Positions 57,711-64,000 of a stretch of DNA of 64,000 nt are shown here, piece by piece. The stretch is from Pseudodesulfovibrio sp. zrk46 (GTDB taxonomy: Bacteria > Desulfobacterota > Desulfovibrionia > Desulfovibrionales > Desulfovibrionaceae): NCBI RefSeq assembly GCF_012516435.1, contig NZ_CP051216.1:1800001-1864000 (forward strand). The letters are read 5' to 3'. Numbering within the stretch: the first letter of the stretch is position 1; every line of letters starts with the position of its first letter. Both the position numbers and the translations under genes were made by a program. Under the pieces are notes generated by a model, which worked only from the letters and a program-made list of their open reading frames with translations, did not search any database and was not told the origin of the DNA.

Positions 57711-57752
57711 CGGAATCGAGCTCGGGGGTGTGTGCCCCCGAGCGGGATTCCG
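57711..57752 (-). terminator. Flagellin terminator
   Basis: Nested stem CGGAATC/GATTCCG outside CTCGGGGG/CCCCCGAG; minus strand continues GGTTGTTTCC. It is 32 bp after the flagellin stop. Confidence 0.65.
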
Positions 57753-57783
57753 ATTGTCTTCAGTCGTATGATGTGTCTTACGA

Positions 57784-58719
57784 CTAGCCGCCGATGAGCT
57801 GCATGGCCATTCTCGGCAGAGAGTTGGCCTGTGCCAGCATGGCAACAGCGGACTGGGTGAGGATCTGGTTGCGGACGAATTCCGTCATTTCAGTCGCCAC
57901 GTCGACGTCAGAAATACGGGATTCTGCAGCCTGCAGGTTCTCGGACTGGATTTCCAGGTTGGTGATGGTGTTTTCCAGTCGGTTCTGCATGGAACCAAGG
58001 TTAGCGCGGATCTTATCCTTGGAGATAATGGCGTTGTTAATCGCCGCCATGGCAGCCTGCGCCAGCGCCTGGGTGGAGATCGCCTTACCCGCATTGATCT
58101 CCTCGGTGGTGCTACCGGACTTGGCGGCAGCAGCGTGACCGAGGCCGAATGCGGATGCAGTCGATCCCTGAATGGCAATGTAGTAGTAATCCTCGGCAGA
58201 GTCGTTACCGGTACCGAAGTGAATCTTCAGCGGGCCAGTGGACGAAATGCCGCGACCATTGTGCGGGTTGGTCGCAGAGCCGAGGTCACCGGAAAGGTTA
58301 CCATTCAGGAGGTAAATTCCGTTGAAGTCGGTGGCAGTCGCGATACGATTGATTTCCGAGGACATAGCCTGGTACTCGGAGTCAATGATCAGACGCTGGT
58401 CGGAGTTGTAGGTACCGGTGGAAGCCTGCATCGCAAGTTCCTTCATGCGAATGAGCTTTTCATCGATAACCTGCAGCGCGCCGTCAGCGGTCTGAATCAG
58501 GGAGATCGCATCGGATGCGTTTCGGATGCCCTGGTGCAGAGAGCTGATTTCCGAACGCATGAGTTCGCGAATCGCCAATCCGGCAGCGTCATCAGCAGCC
58601 GTGCCGACACGCAGACCGGAAGACAAACGCCTGGTCGAGACACCCAGACGACCATAGTGGTCAGTCAGGTTTCTCTGGGCGTTCATCGCCATGAGGTTGT
58701 GGTTAATGACTAAAGACAT
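57784..58719 (-). CDS. fliC: Flagellin
   Basis: 311 aa. Standard N-terminal D0/D1 region MSLVINHNLMAMNAQRNLTD and SSGLRVGTAADDAAGLAIRE; short variable centre (about 150-200); C-terminal region AESRISDVDVATEMTEFVRN and QILTQSAVAMLAQANSLPRM ending LIGG. It polymerises into the flagellar filament after export by the type III apparatus. The protein is small, with little D2/D3. A sigma-54-like promoter lies upstream (58766-58781). Confidence 0.96.
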   Translation of the reverse strand: MSLVINHNLMAMNAQRNLTDHYGRLGVSTRRLSSGLRVGTAADDAAGLAIRELMRSEISSLHQGIRNASDAISLIQTADGALQVIDEKLIRMKELAMQASTGTYNSDQRLIIDSEYQAMSSEINRIATATDFNGIYLLNGNLSGDLGSATNPHNGRGISSTGPLKIHFGTGNDSAEDYYYIAIQGSTASAFGLGHAAAAKSGSTTEEINAGKAISTQALAQAAMAAINNAIISKDKIRANLGSMQNRLENTITNLEIQSENLQAAESRISDVDVATEMTEFVRNQILTQSAVAMLAQANSLPRMAMQLIGG

Positions 58720-58765
58720 CTGAACCCTCCTTGTTCGATCGTCAAATCCATTTGCGCTTTCTTAA

Positions 58766-58781
58766 GCAGCATGTGTGCCAA
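58766..58781 (-). promoter_or_regulatory. Candidate sigma-54 promoter of flagellin
   Basis: TTGGCACACATGCTGC on the minus strand: TGGCAC at -24, N10 between GG and GC. The expected start point is about 36 bases before the ATG. Confidence 0.6.
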
Positions 58782-58964
58782 CAATGTTTTATTAAGTAAT
58801 ATTAAGCCTGTATCCATCTAAATAAAGTCTAGAAAGGCCATATTTACCGGGGGGCGAAGGGGGCAGAAAGTGCCGATTGTCAAGGGTTTGGCAGCTTGGC
58901 AGCAAAAAATGCCTGTTTGAAAATGGCTGATAAAAGGTAAAGAAAGGCAAGGAGAGCTACGCTG

Positions 58965-59375
58965 ATGACTATTCAATATAAAGACACCAAGAGCATTGAT
59001 GCGGCAGCACTGGGCGCGCTCTATCAGGCCCAGGGGTGGAAGTCCGGCGACTTCCCCGAAACCATCGCCAAGGCCATGGAGGGCTCCGACTTGGTCATTT
59101 CAGCCTGGGACAAGGACAGACTCGTAGGATTGGCTGCAGTCCTGTCTGACGGCCATCTGGTGGCCTATCTGTCCTACCTGCTGGTGCACCCCGACTACCA
59201 CGGTCAGGGGATCGGCCACGGCATCATGGAACGGTTGGTAGAGCGTTACAAACACGTCCTGCGCAAAGTTCTCATCTCCTTCGATGAGAAATGCGGCTTC
59301 TACGAACGTTACGGCTTCAAAGGCAACAAAACCCGAACCCCCATGTACCGCCGCGAATACGACACGGACTACTGA
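58965..59375 (+). CDS. GNAT-family N-acetyltransferase
   Basis: 136 aa, AAGGAGAG upstream. GNAT fold with acetyl-CoA loop HPDYHGQGIGHGIMERLVER (Q-x-x-G-x-G/A) and the C-terminal FYERYGFKGN motif. Acceptor unknown. It lies alone between the divergently read flagellin and the flgE operon; a role in flagellar protein acetylation cannot be shown. Confidence 0.88.
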   Translation: MTIQYKDTKSIDAAALGALYQAQGWKSGDFPETIAKAMEGSDLVISAWDKDRLVGLAAVLSDGHLVAYLSYLLVHPDYHGQGIGHGIMERLVERYKHVLRKVLISFDEKCGFYERYGFKGNKTRTPMYRREYDTDY

Positions 59376-59490
59376 TTTTTGCGATAGCCCTTCCCCAAAA
59401 AAACACCCTGAGGGCCTTGGGTGCGCAGCACCCAACACCGGGTTAACGCCCACCGCCCCAAGCAAGATATTCTTATCCCCGACCACGTGA

Positions 59491-59610
59491 GGCTTGTGAG
59501 AGTGGTGCAGCTGCAAGGCGACGGGCACGATTCACCCGGAGGCGTAGCAACGCTACGGTGAGGATTGAATCGCGCCCGTCAACGCAGCAGATGCGCCGCT
59601 ATCGCAAGCC
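59491..59610 (+). repeat. 120-nt palindromic element C5
   Basis: Best-preserved copy. Outer arms GGCTTGTGAGAGTGG and CCGCTATCGCAAGCC; inner GACGGGCACGATTCA and TGAATCGCGCCCGTC; apical CCGGAGGCGTAGCAACGCTACG followed by GTGAGG. Between GNAT and the flgE terminator. Confidence 0.8.
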
Positions 59611-59622
59611 GGCGCACCATGC

Positions 59623-59665
59623 AAAACCAGAACGGCCCGCTCGTAAGAGCGGGCCGTCTGGTTTT
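59623..59665 (-). terminator. Terminator of the fliK-flgD-flgE operon
   Basis: Stem of AAAACCAG and ACGGCCCGCTC (arms 59623-59642) with GAGCGGGCCGT and CTGGTTTT (59647-59665), one bulge; minus-strand tail GGTTTTGC. Confidence 0.75.
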
Positions 59666-59747
59666 CGATGTCCCGGGCGGGTCAGACTCGGGACTGGAGA
59701 AGGAGTCTTATCAGTATGGGTTACACTTAAGACCTTGGGTTATTTGA

Positions 59748-61430
59748 CTAACGCTTCATGGCGATAACTTCGCCGAGCATGGAGTCCGTGGTTGTGATTA
59801 CCTTGGTGTTTGCCTGGAAACCGCGCTGGGTGGTGATCATTCGGACGAACTCGGTGGCCATGTCGACGTTGGACATTTCCAGTGAGTTGCCGTCAATGGT
59901 TCCCTTGCCAGAAGAGCCTGCCTGACCGGTCAGTGCCGGGCCGGATTCATTGGTTTCCGTGAAGAGATTACCGCCGTCACGACGCAGGCCGTGCTGGTTG
60001 GTAAAGGTTGCCAAGGTAATGGAGTAGAGCTCGAGGACCTGTCCGTTGGAATAGTTACCGGTCAGGATACCATCGCGGGAGACGGAGATGTTCTGCAGGA
60101 TACCTGCGGAGTAGCCGTCCTGGCTCTGGAACAGGGTGGAGGAGCCGCCGGTGTCGAAGCTCTGAGTGGACAGGGCGCTGACAGAGGGGTCCTTGAAGTT
60201 GGGCAGCCAACCAGTGTTACTGACGTAAGACATCTGAGCTGCGTTGGCGAAGGTGGGCAGGGTGCCGAGCTGTGAAGACCAGCCCTTGGTCACTGCGCCA
60301 CTGCCGTTACTGGACAGATCCTTGTTGGACAGGCCGAAGTTCAGCTGCAGAGGAGTCGCGTTCGTCGACTCAGCGGTACTGGCGTTGGACTTGCCCAGGA
60401 AGTTGGCGGTAAATACCGGATAGCCCGAGGTGGAGAAGTCGGCCAGATCCCAGTTGGAAAGGCTCTTGGGACCGAGGGAGCCACCATTGGACTTGAGCGT
60501 GTAGGCGCTCATGCCCGACAGGGTACCAGTGGTAAAAGTCATGGTGCCGATCATGAGGACGCCGGCTGCCGAGGTCTGGCCCTGGCCGATGGCGGTCAGG
60601 TTGCCGTCCGCACCGGAGAGGGTGCGCTTGTCAGCAGTGGGGTCAACAGTGATCATGTATTCCCATACGGTGTCGCCACCCGCGTTGGACAAGGTGACCG
60701 GATCAAAATAGGCGGTCACGTTGTGCGCGGTACCGATGTCGTCATATACCTTCAGGGTGGTGGCATATGCGTATGAGGTGGACGGGAGTGGGGTGTCCGC
60801 GGTGCCGTCCCAGTTCTGGAACATGGCGAAGTAGGGGTTGGTGGAACTGGTAGAGTTGTCCGATGCGTCGGGATCGAGGTTGGTCACCATCTCAACGGTA
60901 CTGGTTGCCTTGGGCGGCGACTGGAAGTTCTCCAGGCGGATGTCCGTGGGCGTGCCGATGATACGTGTGGTGTCGGAGCTGGTGTTGGTGGACGAGGACG
61001 TGGTGGAAACGGTGGTGGTGGACTGCTCCACTTCCCAACCCTGAACCACGTATCCGTGCGGATCTACCAGATAACCGTCGTCGTCGAAACGGAAGTTGCC
61101 GGCGCGGGTGTAGAACTTGTCTTCCTGTCCCTTGGGCGAGACGGTGAAGAACCCGTTACCGGAGATGGCCATATCCGTGGACTCGGTGGAGGACTCGAAG
61201 GACCCCTGGCCGTAGTCGGAGTAGATGGACGAGACGCGCACGCCGCGACCCACCTGGCCGATACCGTTGACTGTTGCAAAATCTTGGCTCAACAGGTCCT
61301 CGAAGTGCATTCGAGAGCCTTTGAAGCCTGTGGTGTTGACGTTGGCAAGGTTGTTGCCGATGACCGTCATTCGTTCGGAGTGCACCGTCAAACCGGTGAT
61401 GCCCGAATACAGTGATGAACCTAAACCCAT
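59748..61430 (-). CDS. flgE: Flagellar hook protein FlgE
   Basis: 560 aa. Conserved N-terminus MGLGSSLYSGITGLTVHSER and NTTGFKGSRMHFEDLLSQDF, then QGSFESSTESTDMAISGNGF; a large Ser/Thr-rich centre; and C-terminus NVDMATEFVRMITTQRGFQA with the final DSMLGEVIAMKR. It builds the hook, whose length is set by FliK. Last gene of the fliK-flgD-flgE operon. Confidence 0.96.
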   Translation of the reverse strand: MGLGSSLYSGITGLTVHSERMTVIGNNLANVNTTGFKGSRMHFEDLLSQDFATVNGIGQVGRGVRVSSIYSDYGQGSFESSTESTDMAISGNGFFTVSPKGQEDKFYTRAGNFRFDDDGYLVDPHGYVVQGWEVEQSTTTVSTTSSSTNTSSDTTRIIGTPTDIRLENFQSPPKATSTVEMVTNLDPDASDNSTSSTNPYFAMFQNWDGTADTPLPSTSYAYATTLKVYDDIGTAHNVTAYFDPVTLSNAGGDTVWEYMITVDPTADKRTLSGADGNLTAIGQGQTSAAGVLMIGTMTFTTGTLSGMSAYTLKSNGGSLGPKSLSNWDLADFSTSGYPVFTANFLGKSNASTAESTNATPLQLNFGLSNKDLSSNGSGAVTKGWSSQLGTLPTFANAAQMSYVSNTGWLPNFKDPSVSALSTQSFDTGGSSTLFQSQDGYSAGILQNISVSRDGILTGNYSNGQVLELYSITLATFTNQHGLRRDGGNLFTETNESGPALTGQAGSSGKGTIDGNSLEMSNVDMATEFVRMITTQRGFQANTKVITTTDSMLGEVIAMKR

Positions 61431-61497
61431 GATAACCTCCTATCTCTTCTCCAAGAGTCCGGGGCCATTCTTCCCCGGTCGGTATTGTGCCTGTTGA

Positions 61498-62226
61498 CTA
61501 TTCCGTTTCCGTGGTGGTCTCGGAGTCGGTGACCGGGGCGGTGCCCGGGTCAACGATTTCCTTGACGTTCAGGAAGCTCAGGAATCGTCCATCCTTGAGG
61601 CGCAGGTACTGTGTGCCGCTTTCGTTGACCACTGCGTCAACAGTACCGGAAATTTCTGTCTGGACCATGACGGGCTTACCGTCCACATCCGTACCCAGGA
61701 TGCCGATGCCGTACTGACCGTCAGGTACAGTCTGGCCGCCTTCGTTCTTGCCGTCCCATTCGTACTGGTAGGAACCGGCCTGCTTGCTGCCCAGATCGAT
61801 TGAACGGATGATGGCGCCTTCGTCGTCGTAGATGTTCATCATGATCTTCGAGACGGGCTCGCCAAAGCCGTAGTAGATGCTGGTTGCGTTGCCTTCGTTT
61901 ACACTGATCTTGTAACCTTCGGCCTTGACTTCCTTGCCGATGAAGCTGACGGCGGAGAGCATGTCGGTCTGCTGCATGTTGGTGCCCAGATCGTTGATGC
62001 CTTCGTTGATGTTGGTCAGCTGCTCAAGGCTTGAGAATTCCGCCAGCTGGGAGGTCATGTCGGTGTCCTCCATCGGGCTGAGCGGATCCTGGTGGGTAAG
62101 CTGTGCCACCAGGATGGTCAGGAAATCATCCCTGTCCATTTGTGTCTTGTGCTCGGGAGTATTGGATGCCGCCATTCGCGACTCCTGTGCTCCCAAGATT
62201 TGTCCAGTGCTGTCTACGTAACCCAT
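61498..62226 (-). CDS. flgD: Flagellar hook-assembly scaffolding protein FlgD
   Basis: 242 aa. N-terminal MDRDDFLTILVAQLTHQDPL and MEDTDMTSQLAEFSSLEQLT motifs of FlgD, then the FlgD Ig-like domain and VPDGQYGIGILGTD. It caps the growing hook and is needed for FlgE assembly. The last part ends in a Thr/Glu-rich tail (TDSETTTETE). Confidence 0.94.
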   Translation of the reverse strand: MGYVDSTGQILGAQESRMAASNTPEHKTQMDRDDFLTILVAQLTHQDPLSPMEDTDMTSQLAEFSSLEQLTNINEGINDLGTNMQQTDMLSAVSFIGKEVKAEGYKISVNEGNATSIYYGFGEPVSKIMMNIYDDEGAIIRSIDLGSKQAGSYQYEWDGKNEGGQTVPDGQYGIGILGTDVDGKPVMVQTEISGTVDAVVNESGTQYLRLKDGRFLSFLNVKEIVDPGTAPVTDSETTTETE

Positions 62227-62237
62227 GATAGACCTCG

Positions 62238-63935
62238 CTATGCAATAACGTGTAACCCTTGGTCGGCATGATTTGCCTGCCTATGTACGTTTTGCATTTC
62301 TTGAGCCAAGCTTGAGCTTTCTTCACGCATTTGCTTCATGTGGTTGCGCATTGCGACCATGGCTTCGCGATCGCGGGCGAGGTTGTGTTCATTGGATCCG
62401 AACCAGTTATCGAAACTCTGGTCACTTGCGAGCCCTGTCTGGACTTCCAGCTTATCGACCTTTAAGCCTTGGTTTTCTAAAGAACTCTTAAGAACATCAA
62501 TGTTCTCCATGATGACTCTGGCGGCGTCTGCATTCTCTGCCCGGATGGTGGCGCTGACTTCCTTGCCGTTGACCTGCAGCATGACATTCAGCTTGCCGAG
62601 ATTTTCCGGAGTGAGTTGCAGGGTGAGCTGCTTGGCACCATTTTCAAGGGTCTTGATGAAGCCGTTTTCCACCTGACGCATGACCTTGGGGGCGGAAATC
62701 TTTTCCCACGCCTGGGTCTTGGACTGGGTGTTGGCGTTGGCTTCGGCCAGGCCGGTCTTGAGCATGGACTCGATACCCTCGGTCTTGCCTGTGAAGTTGG
62801 CCGCAGGCTTGTGGGTGGAGTTTTCCTGAAGCTTGCCAAAGAAGTTGTTCCAGGTTTCGTCGGATTCACTCTGTCCGGCGTCCTGATCCATCACTTCCTG
62901 CTTGGTCTGCTCGGGCATGGACTTCTGCTCAGTCTTGGTGCGGACATTGGTGTCGGCCTGAGTGTCCCTGCGCTTCTCTACCGCTTCCTTGAGGTCTTCC
63001 TTGGTGGCGACCTTGGGGCCATCCTCAGCCACGCGAGGCTTGAGGTCCACCTGCTCGTTCAGATCCTTGGCTGCGGTGGTCTCCTTGTGGTTCTCCTTCA
63101 TGGCGGCGACAAAGGCCTTGCCGATGGAGCGAACCAGGTTCACGTCCTTCTGATCAAGATCAGCCATTTCCTGACGGATCATGGTGAAGGCTTCCTTCAC
63201 TTCCTTGGCCATCATGTTCTGGCCAAAGGCTTCCTTGATCTTGGAGGTGAACTCCTTGGAGAAATTCATGGCTGCGGAAAAGGCTTCCAGCTCTTCCTTG
63301 GAGAACAGCAGATTCTTGGTGTCCGGCATCTGATCGATCTTCGCCTGCAAGGCTTCCATCACGCTGGCGGTGTCGCCCTGTTCCAGCTGCTTGATCAGCT
63401 TGGCGGATTCCTTTTCGTTGAAGCCGAACTTGGAGAAGAAGGTGTTGAGATTTTCCTTTTGCTCGTCGGTCAGATCAACCTTGCGAAGCTCCTTCATCTT
63501 GTGAGCCACGGTGGAAACGAATTCGCCCCACGTCATGCCTTCTTCACTGTTGACCTTCTCTTCGATCTCGGCAATCTCCGCTTCGCTCATGCCATATTCC
63601 TCGAGGTCGTCCCTGACCTGATCGAGGTCTTCCTGCGTCATCTTCTGGTCGCGGTCACGCTCAACAGCATGCTGTGGGTCTTCCTTGACGGGAGCCTTGG
63701 TGTTGGCGGCGTTGACCGGGGCTTCCGTCTCGGTAGCGATTTCGGGAGCGCTCTCAAGCATTTGGTCCTCAGTAGAGACGGGCTTCAGGGCAAGCTCGTT
63801 CTCCATGCGGGTGGAATGCTGGTCGAACAATTCATTGAACAGCGTCTGCTGTTCGCTGCTCTTGGCACTGGAAAATTTTCCTGCCTTGTATTGTTCGGTA
63901 GCTGTCTCCAATGCGATGCCGGGAATATTCTGCAT
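62238..63935 (-). CDS. fliK: Flagellar hook-length control protein FliK
   Basis: 565 aa from MQNIPGIALETATEQYKAGK (AAGGAGAAAACC upstream). Long, polar, Glu/Lys-rich N-terminal part, as in other FliK proteins; C-terminal Flg_hook domain from about 410: GAKQLTLQLTPENLGKLNVM with the conserved L-x-P-x-x-LG core and LEVQTGLASDQSFD near the end. It measures the hook and switches export to filament proteins. First gene of the operon. Confidence 0.92.
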   Translation of the reverse strand: MQNIPGIALETATEQYKAGKFSSAKSSEQQTLFNELFDQHSTRMENELALKPVSTEDQMLESAPEIATETEAPVNAANTKAPVKEDPQHAVERDRDQKMTQEDLDQVRDDLEEYGMSEAEIAEIEEKVNSEEGMTWGEFVSTVAHKMKELRKVDLTDEQKENLNTFFSKFGFNEKESAKLIKQLEQGDTASVMEALQAKIDQMPDTKNLLFSKEELEAFSAAMNFSKEFTSKIKEAFGQNMMAKEVKEAFTMIRQEMADLDQKDVNLVRSIGKAFVAAMKENHKETTAAKDLNEQVDLKPRVAEDGPKVATKEDLKEAVEKRRDTQADTNVRTKTEQKSMPEQTKQEVMDQDAGQSESDETWNNFFGKLQENSTHKPAANFTGKTEGIESMLKTGLAEANANTQSKTQAWEKISAPKVMRQVENGFIKTLENGAKQLTLQLTPENLGKLNVMLQVNGKEVSATIRAENADAARVIMENIDVLKSSLENQGLKVDKLEVQTGLASDQSFDNWFGSNEHNLARDREAMVAMRNHMKQMREESSSLAQEMQNVHRQANHADQGLHVIA

Positions 63936-63960
63936 GGTTTTCTCCTTCGGTGCCTTTTCA

Positions 63961-63976
63961 ATCAAAAGGCGTGCCA
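63961..63976 (-). promoter_or_regulatory. Candidate sigma-54 promoter of the fliK operon
   Basis: TGGCACGCCTTTTGAT on the minus strand is one base away from the consensus TGGCACG-N4-TTGCW. The expected start point is about 15 bases before the fliK ATG. Confidence 0.7.
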
Positions 63977-64000
63977 AAAAGGAAACAGCTAAATTACAGC

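Noticed and set aside
1-64000. CRISPR arrays, prophage, transposase or integrase genes
   Set aside because: No regularly spaced identical repeats and no such proteins were found in any reading frame.

Overview
The window looks like a chromosomal segment of a Desulfovibrio-type sulfate reducer (Desulfovibrionaceae, perhaps Pseudodesulfovibrio). This rests on gene content and style: a moderately G+C-rich genome, fused IspDF, an ADP-forming acetate-CoA ligase beside a BioD/DRTGG phosphotransacetylase-like protein, XRE-cupin regulators paired with acyl-CoA ligases, many orphan extracellular solute-binding proteins, VPLPA-type CTERM proteins and a flagellar operon with sigma-54 style promoters. 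No 16S gene is present, so the assignment is an inference. There is no prophage, CRISPR array or transposase.

Layout. 1-3854: two successive minus-strand regulator/acyl-CoA ligase pairs; the last ligase runs off the left edge. 4017-8215: a TPR/GT2 glycosyltransferase, divergent from a TPR protein and the FetAB iron exporter. 8216-12521: a repeat-rich gap, rsmG, an A+T-rich foreign gene bracketed by 75-bp direct repeats, and a membrane RsbU-type phosphatase. 12634-18611: a three-gene operon ending in a PqqD-like protein, an orphan solute-binding protein and two sensor kinases. 18636-20235: two CTERM-sorted exported proteins. 20566-26762: cysS, a membrane-anchored protein, ispDF, rnpB, a zinc-ribbon protein and a Nif3-like protein. 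26942-31158: a tRNA with anticodon CAT, small proteins, a methyltransferase, a c-di-GMP-I riboswitch in front of an HD-GYP phosphodiesterase, and a CopZ-like protein. 31410-39052: uvrA, three more orphan solute-binding proteins (one interrupted by a nonsense codon), a third CTERM protein and ProX. 39644-43418: a flavodoxin-fold reductase, a hydantoinase-family protein and a histone-deacetylase-family enzyme with an added zinc ribbon. 43724-53030: Cys-rich, DUF4079-like, heptosyltransferase, P-loop/methyltransferase fusion, MATE, phosphatase-like, asparaginase, AraC and DMT genes. 53576-57515: acetate energy metabolism and rnc. 57784-63935: flagellin, a GNAT protein and the fliK-flgD-flgE operon.

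Most unusual structure. Seven intergenic copies of a roughly 120-nt imperfect palindrome are scattered through the window (C1-C7 in the entries). Their stems have different sequences but remain paired, which is compensatory change, around conserved unpaired blocks. Two further repeat families occupy other intergenic gaps. Two genes (the phosphatase and the asparaginase) show the same kind of event at their 3' ends: an A+T-rich segment was inserted and a relic of the native gene end was left just downstream. The clearest regulatory find is the c-di-GMP-I riboswitch in front of a c-di-GMP-degrading HD-GYP gene.

All calls come from reading the sequence and recognising families; no database search was possible.
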